Positions 56,191 through 64,000 of a stretch of DNA of 64,000 nucleotides are shown here, in pieces. This DNA is from Pseudomonas sivasensis (lineage in GTDB: Bacteria; Pseudomonadota; Gammaproteobacteria; Pseudomonadales; Pseudomonadaceae). Location of the stretch: the NCBI RefSeq assembly GCF_013778505.1, contig NZ_JAAOWU010000005.1, positions 280,924-344,923 of the forward strand. The letters run 5' to 3'. How positions within the stretch are numbered: position 1 is the stretch's first letter; the number at the start of each line of letters is the position of its first letter. A program made the position numbers and the translations under genes. The notes under the pieces are model-generated. The model was not told the origin of the DNA and made no database searches. It saw only the letters and a list, made by a program, of their open reading frames with translations.

Positions 56191-56673
56191 TCAGATCTTC
56201 TGATTCTTTTCCAAGTCCCACTTCTTCGGCGTACCGGTGATTACCGTGTCACCGTTGAAGGCGTCATAGGCGTAGCTGATGGTGGTGAAGTTGATCGAAA
56301 GGGTTTCGGCAGGCCGATCGCCAGTGCTGCTGGCGGAGTAAGCACTGATAATCGCGCCGCCCAGGATGATCTTAAGAAACACTTGCTGTTTTTTGTCCGC
56401 GCCGCCCGTATGGACAAAGTGGATCTCGGCATCGCCCAGGCTCTTGCCGCACACAGCCTGCATAAACAGATCAGCCGAGGCCACGTCGGCCAGTTTGGTC
56501 ACGGAAATTTCCGAGAACGAAGGGTTGCTGGTGTCACGGTCAGCACCGCCGCCACTGGAGGAAATCGCTCGGAAAACCCCCATTTGGATAGCATCGAGGG
56601 TGATCCAGTCTTTGTGACCGTCGACGGTGGAAGTGCCTTTGATTGGGGTGCCTTTAAAGTTCAGCAGGATCAT
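56191..56673 (-). CDS. hcp: Type VI secretion tube protein Hcp (TssD)
   Basis: A 160-residue Hcp-family protein that stacks as hexameric rings to form the inner tube. MILLNFKGTPIKGTSTVDGH, ISSSGGGADRDTSNPSFSEI and LSINFTTISYAYDAF fit the Hcp1/HSI-3-like subfamily rather than the short HSI-2-like one. It lies between tssC and tssE, the order also seen in the HSI-3 type of P. aeruginosa as I recall. Confidence 0.93.
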   Translation of the reverse strand: MILLNFKGTPIKGTSTVDGHKDWITLDAIQMGVFRAISSSGGGADRDTSNPSFSEISVTKLADVASADLFMQAVCGKSLGDAEIHFVHTGGADKKQQVFLKIILGGAIISAYSASSTGDRPAETLSINFTTISYAYDAFNGDTVITGTPKKWDLEKNQKI

Positions 56674-56703
56674 GGTGAGTACCTTTCAGGTTGAACAACG
56701 GGG

Positions 56704-58203
56704 TTATGACGCTTGGGTTGAAGGCAGCCTGGAGACCAACCGCAAGGACACGGTCAAGCCTTCAAGCTGGTAGTGCGGACGCAGGAAAAACTTGGCGCTG
56801 TAGTAACCGGGGTTGCCTTCGATTTCTTCCACCACGACCTCGGCCCCCGCCAGCGGCTTACGCGCTTTATCGGCATCGGTCGCGGTCGCCGGGTTGTGCT
56901 CCACGTAGCGGCCAACCCAGTTGTTGAGCCAGGTCTGCATATCGTCGCGCTCTTTGAATGAACCGATCTTGTCGCGCACGATGCACTTCAAGTAGTGAGC
57001 AAAACGGCACGTGGCAAACAGGTACGGCAGACGCGCTGCCAAGTTGGCGTTGGCGCTGGCATCCGGGTCGTCGTACTCCGCCGGTTTGTGCAGGGACTGG
57101 GCGCCGATGAAGGCCGCCAGATCGCTGTTTTTTTTGTGCACCAGAGGCATGAAGCCGTTCTTGGCCAGCTCGGCTTCGCGCCGGTCGCTGATGGCGATCT
57201 CGGTCGGGCAGGTCATGTCCACACCGCCGTCGTCAGTTGGGAAGGTATGCACCGGCAAGCCCTCCACGACGCCGCCGGATTCGATGCCGCGAATTTGCGA
57301 ACACCAGCCATAGTGTTTGAACGAACGGTTGATATTCACGGCCATGGCGTAAGCCGCGTTGGCCCAAGTGAAATCCTTGGCGTCGGCGGCGTCGGTGGTT
57401 TCTTCAAAATCGAAGTCTTCCACCGGATTGGACTTGGCACCGTAAGGGGCACGAGCCAGGAAACGCGGCATGGCCAGGCCCACGTAGCGTGAGTCTTCAC
57501 TGGCGCGCAAGCTGCGCCACGCCGCGTGCTCCGGGGTCTGGAAGATTTTGGTCAGGTCACGTGGGTTGGCCAGTTCCTGCCAGGACTCCATGAGCATCAC
57601 GCTGGGGTCAGCGGCGGTGATCAGCGGGCAGTGCGCGGCGGCACTGACACGGGCGATCTGGGTCAACAGCTCGACGTCCGGCGCACTGTTGTTGAAGTAG
57701 TAGTCAGCGACAAAGGCGCCATAGGGCTCGCCACCGAACTGGCCGTATTCCTCTTCATACAGTTTCTTGAAAATCGGGCTCTGGTCCCAGGCCACTCCTT
57801 TGAACTTGCGCAGAGTCTTATGCACTTCGTGCTTGGAAATGTTCATCACCCGAATCTTCAGGGACTCGTCGGTCTCGGTGTTACTGACCAGGTAATGCAA
57901 GCCGCGCCAGGCGCTTTCCACGGCCTGGAACTCCTCATGGTGGAGGATATGGTTGACCTGTTCGGTGAGCTTTTGGTCGAGGCTGGCGATCAGGCCTTCA
58001 ATCGTGCCGAGCACGTCATGGGACATCACCTGCGTGCCTTGCAGCGCCTGTTCCGCCAGGGTGCGCACGGCGGATTCCACGGCGTCCCTGGCTTTGTCGG
58101 TCTTGGGCTTGAATTCTTTTTGCAGCAGGCTGGCGAAGTCACCGGCGTCGAATGCCGTGGCCGGAGCTCCCTGTTCGGGTTGTTCCGATTGCGTAGTGGA
58201 CAT
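56704..58203 (-). CDS. tssC: Type VI secretion sheath large subunit TssC
   Basis: A 499-residue sheath protein. HHEEFQAVESAWRGLHYLVS, EEYGQFGGEPYGAFVADYYF and CRFAHYLKCIVRDKIGSF are highly conserved in TssC/VipB. The C-terminal GYYSAKFFLRPHYQLEGLTV includes the surface that ClpV-dependent recycling and sheath packing use. It follows tssB by 79 bases and precedes hcp by 30. Confidence 0.96.
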   Translation of the reverse strand: MSTTQSEQPEQGAPATAFDAGDFASLLQKEFKPKTDKARDAVESAVRTLAEQALQGTQVMSHDVLGTIEGLIASLDQKLTEQVNHILHHEEFQAVESAWRGLHYLVSNTETDESLKIRVMNISKHEVHKTLRKFKGVAWDQSPIFKKLYEEEYGQFGGEPYGAFVADYYFNNSAPDVELLTQIARVSAAAHCPLITAADPSVMLMESWQELANPRDLTKIFQTPEHAAWRSLRASEDSRYVGLAMPRFLARAPYGAKSNPVEDFDFEETTDAADAKDFTWANAAYAMAVNINRSFKHYGWCSQIRGIESGGVVEGLPVHTFPTDDGGVDMTCPTEIAISDRREAELAKNGFMPLVHKKNSDLAAFIGAQSLHKPAEYDDPDASANANLAARLPYLFATCRFAHYLKCIVRDKIGSFKERDDMQTWLNNWVGRYVEHNPATATDADKARKPLAGAEVVVEEIEGNPGYYSAKFFLRPHYQLEGLTVSLRLVSRLPSTQAS

Positions 58204-58282
58204 GACGGTATCCTTGAATTATGGGCAACAGCGTCCCCATACCGGGGCAAACGAGGCGCCGGCAGAGACCACGGTCATTCAG

Positions 58283-58783
58283 TTAGTCGGGTTGTTGGGG
58301 GGCCGCGCACAGGGCCTGCATCACACTCGGATCGCTGAGCACTTTGGCCAGCAATTCTTCGGCCCCTACCTTGCCGTCCATATAGGTCAGCAGATTCGAC
58401 AGCTGGCGGCGCGCGGCCAACAACTGATTAAGGCTGGGCACCTTGTTGGCGATTGCACCTGGGGAGAAGTCGTCCATGCTCTCAAAGGTGATCTCCACCG
58501 GCAGGTTGCCCTCGCCCGTCAGGGTATTGGGCACCTGGAATGCCACACGGGGCTTCATGGACTTGAGGCGTTCGTCAAAGTTGTCCACATCGACTTCCAG
58601 AAACTTGCGCTCGGCTACCGGCGGCAAAGGCTCGGCCGGTTTGCCGGAAAGGTCTGAAAACACGCCCATCACGAAGGGTAACTGCACGGTTTTTTCCGCG
58701 CCGTAGATCTCCACGTCGTATTCGATCTGGACGCGCGGCGCACGATTGCGGGCGATAAACTTCTGGCTACTTTCTTTGGCCAC
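58283..58783 (-). CDS. tssB: Type VI secretion sheath small subunit TssB
   Basis: A 166-residue partner of TssC in the contractile sheath. MAKESSQKFIARNRAPRVQI, FVMGVFSDLSGKP and the C-terminal LSNLLTYMDGKVGAEELLAK are family signatures. The start follows tssA by 38 bases. Together with tssC it is enough for the sheath. Confidence 0.96.
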   Translation of the reverse strand: MAKESSQKFIARNRAPRVQIEYDVEIYGAEKTVQLPFVMGVFSDLSGKPAEPLPPVAERKFLEVDVDNFDERLKSMKPRVAFQVPNTLTGEGNLPVEITFESMDDFSPGAIANKVPSLNQLLAARRQLSNLLTYMDGKVGAEELLAKVLSDPSVMQALCAAPQQPD

Positions 58784-58821
58784 GGAACTGGCTCCGGTGA
58801 GTGGAGTGGATAGATGAACGT

Positions 58822-59859
58822 TCAGTTGTCGTTGGTGCGGATGCCGCTGACCTGCGCCAGTTGCGCAAGTCCATCGGGCGCCAGGTCTTGCAGCAACTCC
58901 ATGAAATTCTTGTCGATCAGTGTTTTTGCCCGTTGCAGCAGGAACGGCACCGGGCTCGCGGGCTCATGGGTATGAAAATAGCTGCACAGCCGATCGATGA
59001 CCTGGCGCGCCTCTTCGCGGCTGCGGATCTCGCCGAACAGTGCCTGCGGTGCGGCCACCTCTGAGGTAGCAACAGTGGCGGCAGCCGCTTCGACTGGCGC
59101 AGGTTCAAGCAAGAACCGGCGGACTATTTCAGCGGCGCGACGCAGTGGAGCGACCAGTCCATTGAGGTCGATGGCGCGACCTACGCCGACTTTTTCCGTC
59201 AGCCACTGCTCAATCTGCAGGCTGTGCGCCAACGCCTGGGTCAGCGCAAGGTGAATGGCCTGTAGCTGTTGCGCATTGGCATCGACAAGCGCCCCTTCGA
59301 TCATCGCCAGGCTCGGGTGATTGCCCTCGCCGCCGTGCTCGACAATCGCCAGATCGATCATTCTCAAGCTGACCGCGCCGATGCCTCGTGCGTTGATCAA
59401 CGGCGCATCCAACATGTCGCGTACCAGGCCGTTGGGGGCACATAGGAACGCCAGGACATTGATGCGCAACAGCGGGTCATGGCCATCCTCCGGGTCGAGC
59501 CTGGGGTACAGCCCGTCCCAGCAATTTTCCAACAACCCCTGCACCAGCCCCAGGCCAGCCGACAGGCCGGCGATGCCGTGCACGTTGAGTTCGGCGCGGG
59601 TGGCCCAGATGGCCAGGCGCAAATCGCGGCTACGCTCCAACATCGGCAGTGCGAGGGCCATGACGCGCTTCCAGTTCGGCTCGATGGCGTCGGTAACGGT
59701 GTCGCCGTACTGAACCTCGGGTTTACCCAGTGCCTCTTCTTCAAGTTCTAAGAATTGCGCCGAATATTCAAAGTTCTGGCCACCGCCATCGGCCTCGCTC
59801 AGGGGCAAGCACAACAGGGTGAAATCCAGTGGTTGAGCTTCGGTGGGCGACCCCATCAT
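58822..59859 (-). CDS. tssA: Type VI secretion protein TssA (ImpA)
   Basis: A 345-residue assembly chaperone/cap protein. The ImpA N-terminal domain is clear (GGGQNFEYSAQFLELEEEAL, then PNWKRVMALALPMLERSRDL), and the end ELLQDLAPDGLAQLAQVSGI matches the short class. The frame opens at a TTG (59874) but GAGGGA just before ATG 59859 fixes the start. It is first gene of the T6SS operon; about 250 bases separate it from nat. Confidence 0.92.
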   Translation of the reverse strand: MMGSPTEAQPLDFTLLCLPLSEADGGGQNFEYSAQFLELEEEALGKPEVQYGDTVTDAIEPNWKRVMALALPMLERSRDLRLAIWATRAELNVHGIAGLSAGLGLVQGLLENCWDGLYPRLDPEDGHDPLLRINVLAFLCAPNGLVRDMLDAPLINARGIGAVSLRMIDLAIVEHGGEGNHPSLAMIEGALVDANAQQLQAIHLALTQALAHSLQIEQWLTEKVGVGRAIDLNGLVAPLRRAAEIVRRFLLEPAPVEAAAATVATSEVAAPQALFGEIRSREEARQVIDRLCSYFHTHEPASPVPFLLQRAKTLIDKNFMELLQDLAPDGLAQLAQVSGIRTNDN

Positions 59860-60108
59860 GTGTCCCTCGGGCAAATGGCTCTGGCAGTAGAGCCGCGAGT
59901 CGGGACGTCGAATCCAACGGTTCAGAAAACTGAGCCTGTTGGAGCCCCCGCGCTACGCCTACTGCCGAAAATATTCAGCGTGGGCGGATTTATATAGCGA
60001 TGGGACCACACGAGAATGCAGGCAGTGTCATTGCGGGGCGTAGGATTAAGCTGCGAATGCAGCGCTTGTGAACAGAGAACGCGCACTCATAAATGGCGTC
60101 GCCTGGCT
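59860..60108 (-). promoter_or_regulatory. Probable T6SS operon promoter region
   Basis: The 249 bases between nat and tssA contain TATATA at 59991-59996 on the minus strand, a possible -10 box about 130 bases before tssA, with no convincing -35. I looked for a sigma-54 GG/GC pair and found none. Confidence 0.3.
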
Positions 60109-60933
60109 TTAGGTCGGCCACCCGCCGGCCATTGCTTGAGCCAGTGACGGCTGCACCGGCACGCGAATACCGAAGGTGTCCCTCAGCAAGGCCGTTAGCT
60201 CTTGCGCGTTGTTCAGCAGCCGTTTTTCGCTGGGCTGATCCAGGAAATGGATCGCGTAATGCGCGTTGTTCAAGGTATGGCGTTTGCCGGGCGCCAGCAG
60301 TGCGACTTTCAATTGGCCCAAGAACGGCGAGTTCGGGTGGGTCGAGACATACCAATTACCGATTTCGTAATCGATGGCTCCCTGCACCTGCAAGTCGAAC
60401 ACATACAAACCACGCCACTCCCCGGCCACTTCGGCCCATAAGGTGTAACTGTTCTCCCCTGCATTGAACGTCAGGCGATAGGGCTCATGGGCGGTGGCCT
60501 GCACGGCCTCAGTGTCCAACTGCAACGGACTGCTGGGCACCATGCCGCCAAAGCCTACATCGGTGATGTAACGAACCCCGTCCAGGGTCACCAGGCTCAA
60601 ACGATGGGTGCGTGCCGTGCGCGCGTCCGGCGGTCCGCCCATCACCACCCGACCGGTAATGCCACGGGCCTCGAAACCCAGTTCCTGCAGCAGCGCGAGG
60701 AACATCTGGTTCAACTCATAGCAATAGCCGCCGCGGCCATCGAACAACACCTTTTGCTCGACGCTGGGCAAGTCGATCGGCACCGGCAGGCGCAGCAGGG
60801 TCGACAGGCTTTCAAAGGCGAAGGTGCACACATGGCGCAGTTGCAGATCCCGCAGAGTTGCCAGGGTGGGCGGTGGCGGCGAATCGTATCCCAGGCGCTG
60901 CAGGTACAGATGGCTATGGTTGAGGCGGGTCAT
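60109..60933 (-). CDS. nat: Arylamine N-acetyltransferase
   Basis: A 274-residue enzyme that moves acetyl from acetyl-CoA to arylamines, arylhydroxylamines or hydrazines. The cysteine-protease-like triad is complete: Cys71 in GRGGYCYELNQMF, His110 in ARTHRLSLV and Asp125 in ITDVGFGGMVP. Typical family length. It is upstream of the T6SS operon on the same strand but 250 bases away, so probably independent. Its natural substrate is unknown. Confidence 0.93.
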   Translation of the reverse strand: MTRLNHSHLYLQRLGYDSPPPPTLATLRDLQLRHVCTFAFESLSTLLRLPVPIDLPSVEQKVLFDGRGGYCYELNQMFLALLQELGFEARGITGRVVMGGPPDARTARTHRLSLVTLDGVRYITDVGFGGMVPSSPLQLDTEAVQATAHEPYRLTFNAGENSYTLWAEVAGEWRGLYVFDLQVQGAIDYEIGNWYVSTHPNSPFLGQLKVALLAPGKRHTLNNAHYAIHFLDQPSEKRLLNNAQELTALLRDTFGIRVPVQPSLAQAMAGGWPT

Positions 60934-61053
60934 GGCACGGTCCTTGGGCGCAGTAAGAGTGCGTCACTATGCCGCGTTCACATGCAAACTGTCATTTTGA
61001 ATGAACCTTTTTGAACGCTTCAGCCTCCATCTATAACAAGACAGGGAGGCAAC

Positions 61054-61290
61054 ATGAGTACCGCAAAAATCTACACCATCCACTACCAACTGCACGGTCA
61101 ACCGAAGTCCTTTGTGGTGCGTGCCGAAGTGATGAATAACGCCGAGGCCTGGCACTGGGCAGCGGTCGATGCCGACATTGCTCATGTCAGCCGTATCGGC
61201 CGCGTTGGCCACGAGCAAGTGAAAAAAACCACCCGGCCCTGGGCGGAGAAGTTCGGGATTACCGACGTTTCCTGGACGCCACCTAAATAA
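61054..61290 (+). CDS. Conserved small Pseudomonas protein (DUF6555-like)
   Basis: A 78-residue protein, STAKIYTIHYQLHGQPKSFV then NNAEAWHWAAVDADIAHVSR, probably one small alpha/beta domain; no signal peptide or membrane segment. An AGGGAGG binding site precedes the ATG. I recall similar short proteins in many pseudomonads under a DUF name, without a function. It is divergent from nat. Confidence 0.72.
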   Translation: MSTAKIYTIHYQLHGQPKSFVVRAEVMNNAEAWHWAAVDADIAHVSRIGRVGHEQVKKTTRPWAEKFGITDVSWTPPK

Positions 61291-61294
61291 ACGA

Positions 61295-61318
61295 AGGCCC
61301 CGCTCAATGGCGGGGCCT
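61295..61318 (-). terminator. Hairpin between convergent small genes
   Basis: AGGCCCCGC-TCAATG-GCGGGGCCT is a perfect stem between the ends of the 78-residue gene and the minus-strand small gene. The T run is poor on both strands (TTCGTTTATTT on the minus strand), so the direction and efficiency are uncertain. Confidence 0.6.
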
Positions 61319-61335
61319 GATTACCTATTACGCTG

Positions 61336-61536
61336 TTATTTCTTTAAGTCGCCCAACGGATCGTAGGGCGGCTTTTTTTTCGCCTCGTCCTTGTCCTTTT
61401 TATCCAGCGGGGCAATCGCCGGACCTACCGGATCAACCTGCGGATCAGCCACATCCGGCGAGTCGGGGTCAAATCCCAGCTCATCCTTGCCGCTGGCGTG
61501 TTCGTTAGAGGGGGGCCCATCCGAGCGCTTGTTCAT
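61336..61536 (-). CDS. Small charged, probably disordered protein
   Basis: A 66-residue hydrophilic protein starting MNKRSDGPPSNEHASGKDEL, with an acidic Pro/Asp-rich middle and a lysine-rich end (KKDKDEAKKKPPYD). GGAG lies six bases before ATG 61536 and three before a second ATG at 61539, so 61536 is preferred. It starts 12 bases after the stop of the next small gene upstream, so both form one operon. No family function is recognised. Confidence 0.65.
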   Translation of the reverse strand: MNKRSDGPPSNEHASGKDELGFDPDSPDVADPQVDPVGPAIAPLDKKDKDEAKKKPPYDPLGDLKK

Positions 61537-61548
61537 CATGGTCTCCTG

Positions 61549-61728
61549 TTAGAGCGGGCGAGCTTTGTCGTGGAGGTTTTCCAAGTCTTCTTCGACGCGC
61601 TCCACATCATCATGGTCGTCACGCTCTTTCGGGTCATTGGGGCGCAAGGCATCGTTGTCGCGCTCTTCTTCACCGGGTGTGCGATCAGGGTCGGGTGTAC
61701 CGGGCGGTGGTTGCTTGTATTCGGGCAT
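61549..61728 (-). CDS. Small acidic protein, 59 residues
   Basis: The ATG at 61728 follows GAGGTG by seven bases and opens MPEYKQPPPGTPDPDRTPGE, then a highly charged stretch RPNDPKERDDHDDVERVEED, ending ENLHDKARPL. It is intrinsically disordered by composition with a short helical acidic end. It lies just upstream of the 66-residue gene in the same direction. Both resemble the small charged proteins often seen in pseudomonads; function unknown. Confidence 0.6.
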   Translation of the reverse strand: MPEYKQPPPGTPDPDRTPGEEERDNDALRPNDPKERDDHDDVERVEEDLENLHDKARPL

Positions 61729-61861
61729 GGTGGTTCACCTCAAAGGGACTACATTCGTTTAGAGAAACTGCCACAGATCATGGTTCAACTTGATTGCCCC
61801 ACCGCTGACCGCTGACCATGAGAAGATGCCACCCCCTACCCGCCCTGGAGACCTGGACCGG

Positions 61862-62383
61862 ATGTTCGAGCTCAAACCCTGCGACCCCGTCACCTACCGC
61901 CAACAGACCCGCCGCAGCACGTTGATCGTGGCCGTGCTGTTCATGGCCTTGGCCATGCTGCTGTCGACCCTGGCGGTGATGCTGTTCGGCGAACCCGGCG
62001 GTGATAACTTTCGCTTCAATGTCGGCGGTGTGTTCGCGGGGGTGCTGATTACCGTCGCCCTGGTGCGCGGCCCGTTCTGGTCCAAGTCGTGGCTGGCCGC
62101 TGCGGTGTACGGCTGGCAGCTCAAGCGCACGCTGATGCGCGTGACCAATGTGATGCACACCGTCACCGAACGTGCGCAGGCCAATGATCCGACGGCCATG
62201 AAAGTGCTGCGTTTCTATCACCTGGGGCTGACGCAGATGCATGCACTGGACGCCAACTCCAGCGCCCAGGCGCAACTGGTAGGCGAAATGGACGCGCATA
62301 AAGCCAGGATGCAGACGCTGGGAATCGACACCGAACAGACCCGTTTCGACCCCGCGTGGCTGGACGGTTTGAAAAGCGTTTAA
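61862..62383 (+). CDS. DUF3087 family membrane protein
   Basis: A 173-residue protein. MFELKPCDPVTYRQQTRRST leads into two membrane segments (about 25-50 and 60-80: LIVAVLFMALAMLLSTLAVM and VGGVFAGVLITVALV), followed by a soluble helical domain. The starting pattern is that of the DUF3087 family. GGAG lies upstream, though at a long distance; an earlier ATG at 61826 is possible. No function is known. It is convergent with the MFS gene, one base apart. Confidence 0.75.
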   Translation: MFELKPCDPVTYRQQTRRSTLIVAVLFMALAMLLSTLAVMLFGEPGGDNFRFNVGGVFAGVLITVALVRGPFWSKSWLAAAVYGWQLKRTLMRVTNVMHTVTERAQANDPTAMKVLRFYHLGLTQMHALDANSSAQAQLVGEMDAHKARMQTLGIDTEQTRFDPAWLDGLKSV

Positions 62384-62384
62384 A

Positions 62385-63506
62385 TCATCTGCCTCGCCAG
62401 CAGAACAACGCACTCACCGCAATCGCCGCCCCCGCCACGCCAAACACCAGCGGCGCCGACGCCACCGGCAGCAGCAGACCCGCCAGCAGCGGCCCCAGGC
62501 CAGCGCCGATGTCGCGCCAGACCGCATTGGACGCCAGCGCCGACACTCGCATCGAACCGGGGTTGCGCTCGGCGACCAAGGTAGTCACCAGCGGCAGTTG
62601 CAATGCGCGCAGCACCAGCACCGCAGCCGCGCCGACGATCACCCAATAGCTGCCGAATGCGCTCAAGGCCAGGGCACTCAAGAACGAAAACAGCAGCAAC
62701 ATGGCGGTGGCGCCAAATCGCTGCGCCGCGCGACCGCCCAGGGGGCTCAGAAGCATTTCCGAGACGTAGCGCAGGGCCATTAAGCCACCAGCAATCAGCA
62801 CCGCATCGCCGCCGAGAATTTTCTGGGCCTGGATCGACAGCCCAAAGATAAACAGCCCGTCCAGCGCCACGCCTTCGATAAACGACCACAGTGCCACGCT
62901 GTCCGGCCACTTGAAGCGACGCCCTGGTGTGCTGTGCAAATCATGTCCGGCGCTGGGCAAGCCGCGCGCCATCCAAAGGCCTATCAGGCAGCAACCGGCG
63001 AGAATCACAAAGATCGGACGCGGCCCGGCCCACAGCGTCAGCCAACCACCGAACGGCAACGCCAGCATCGGTCCCCAGGCGATCAAGGCCCGCGAACGCC
63101 CGGCCCGGCGCGCGGCGCCCTCTGGCTCAGCGGTGGCCAATACCTGGGTCGACAGGTTCAACGCGGCAAAACACAGGCCCCACACCAGCCGCAACCCGAG
63201 CAACGCGGCGAAGCCGGACAGCACCGAATTGCCCAGGGCACACAGCGCAGCGGCACCGGCGGCGATCATGCAGGTCAGGCGATCGCCGTTGCGCGCATAG
63301 AAATTCAACACATGCCGGTAACCGAAAATCCGCACCAGGCGGTTGGCCGCCAGCAACACCCCGGCCTGGGCCAGGGTAATGCCAAAGGCCTGGGATTCCA
63401 TGGGCAACAGCAGGTAGAGCAACACGTCGCTGGGCAGGCACAACGCCAGGGTCAGCGCGGCGCGGCGGGAGGTGGTGTCGGCAGTGCGTTGGGCCTGACT
63501 GGACAT
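62385..63506 (-). CDS. MFS transporter
   Basis: A 373-residue major facilitator protein with about 10-12 hydrophobic segments. RLVRIFGYRHVLNFYARNGD looks like the motif-A-type loop between helices 2 and 3, and RRAGRSRALIAWGPMLALPF that following helix 4. It is somewhat short for the family. The substrate is unknown. It ends one base from the DUF3087 gene and is 70 bases from the next transporter gene on the same strand. Confidence 0.78.
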   Translation of the reverse strand: MSSQAQRTADTTSRRAALTLALCLPSDVLLYLLLPMESQAFGITLAQAGVLLAANRLVRIFGYRHVLNFYARNGDRLTCMIAAGAAALCALGNSVLSGFAALLGLRLVWGLCFAALNLSTQVLATAEPEGAARRAGRSRALIAWGPMLALPFGGWLTLWAGPRPIFVILAGCCLIGLWMARGLPSAGHDLHSTPGRRFKWPDSVALWSFIEGVALDGLFIFGLSIQAQKILGGDAVLIAGGLMALRYVSEMLLSPLGGRAAQRFGATAMLLLFSFLSALALSAFGSYWVIVGAAAVLVLRALQLPLVTTLVAERNPGSMRVSALASNAVWRDIGAGLGPLLAGLLLPVASAPLVFGVAGAAIAVSALFCWRGR

Positions 63507-63576
63507 AAATCTGAAACATCCCGAAATATTCAGGTCGCCACGGTAGCCTTAGCGAACCGCGCTTTACAACGCCCCG

Positions 63577-64000
63577 TCACGTCTTTTTCCCATAGGGCAG
63601 CAAACGCAAACCGCTGGCCACGCTGCCCACCAGCGCAAATGCGCAGCCCAGCCACAACGCAGAGTGCGGGCCGCTGGCCATGAACAGGTGGAAACACAAC
63701 GCCACCAGCGAGGCGCCCAGCGTCTGCCCCAACAAGCGCGAAATCGCCACGATGCCACTGGCCCCGCCGCTGCGCGCCAGCGGTGCACTGGTCATCAACG
63801 CCTTGAGATTGGGCGACTGGAAAAAACCAAAACCGGCGCCGCACAAGGCCATGCGCCAACCGATATCGAAGGCCGACGCGCCGGTGTCCAAGGTCGCCAA
63901 TGCGGCCATGCCCAGGCTCAACATCAGCAGGCCGATGCCGCACAGCAGGCCCAGGGACACACGGTCGGCCAGGCGCCCGGCGACCAGTGCCATCACCGCC
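63577..64000 (-). CDS. MFS transporter, C-terminal part (cut by window edge)
   Basis: About 140 C-terminal residues of a transporter whose frame continues beyond the right edge. AGRLADRVSLGLLCGIGLLM looks like the second motif-A loop (helices 8-9), and GASGIVAISRLLGQTLGASL like the helix-11 region of 14-helix drug/proton antiporters of the DHA2 (EmrB-like) type. The end RLLPYGKKT is complete. Substrate unknown. Confidence 0.72.
   Translation of the reverse strand, partial: AVMALVAGRLADRVSLGLLCGIGLLMLSLGMAALATLDTGASAFDIGWRMALCGAGFGFFQSPNLKALMTSAPLARSGGASGIVAISRLLGQTLGASLVALCFHLFMASGPHSALWLGCAFALVGSVASGLRLLPYGKKT

Noticed and set aside
59860..60108. Sigma-54 promoter for the T6SS operon
   Set aside because: No GG-N10-GC pair with the right surroundings was found on the minus strand.
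46734..60933. Genomic-island borders (tRNA, integrase, direct repeats) around the T6SS locus
   Set aside because: No integrase, tRNA or clear flanking direct repeat is visible; the locus is simply bounded by nuoN and nat.

Overview
The window reads as chromosomal DNA of a fluorescent pseudomonad, probably the Pseudomonas fluorescens group (Gammaproteobacteria). The reasons are the run rarA-lolA-ftsK / aat-bpt-infA / clpA-clpS-cspD / icd-idh / mnmA-hflD-purB / aceA-nuoA-N, which matches the order I remember from P. aeruginosa and P. putida; the fused nuoC/D gene; and scattered GGGGGCTTGCTCCCGAT-type REP palindromes. There are no tRNA, rRNA, insertion sequence, prophage or CRISPR signals.

Layout. 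0-5 kb: a CaiB/BaiF CoA-transferase gene (minus), then a tightly overlapping tusD-tusC-tusB-tusE operon ending in a YbiB/TrpD2-like gene, and a glutathionyl-hydroquinone reductase. 5-12.6 kb: a minus-strand housekeeping chain ftsK-lolA-rarA-crcB-serS-cysG. 13-18.2 kb: an N-degron block (aat, bpt, clpA, clpS) with infA and cspD. 18.2-22.2 kb: two unrelated NADP-isocitrate dehydrogenases, icd and idh, transcribed divergently. 22.4-28.3 kb: a small secreted CBM20-like protein, then nudJ, mnmA, hflD, purB, a RoxA-type ribosomal oxygenase and a GNAT enzyme. 28.3-31.7 kb: a nested inverted repeat, an orphan secretin-domain protein, a structured non-coding stretch and aceA. 31.7-46.7 kb: the 13-gene nuo operon for respiratory complex I. 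46.7-59.9 kb (minus): a type VI secretion locus in the transcription order tssA-B-C-hcp-E-F-G-H-vgrG-K. 60-64 kb: arylamine N-acetyltransferase, small Pseudomonas proteins, a DUF3087 membrane protein and two MFS transporters, the last cut by the window edge.

Genes that work together: TusBCD-TusE relay persulfide sulfur to MnmA (about 20 kb away) for 2-thiouridine in tRNA. Aat and Bpt attach destabilising N-terminal residues that ClpS hands to ClpA(P). Icd, Idh and AceA compete at the isocitrate branch point, and NuoA-N oxidises the NADH formed. The T6SS locus encodes sheath, tube, baseplate, spike and recycling ATPase, but it lacks the membrane-complex genes tssJ, tssL and tssM, the regulators, and any recognisable PAAR, effector or immunity gene. 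It is bounded by nuoN on one side and nat on the other, so it must be completed from elsewhere, be split, or be decaying. This is the most noteworthy observation in the window. The other candidates for novelty are the orphan CBM20-like and secretin-like exported proteins, a short hydrophobic ORF antisense to the end of the secretin-like gene, and the structured region in front of aceA.
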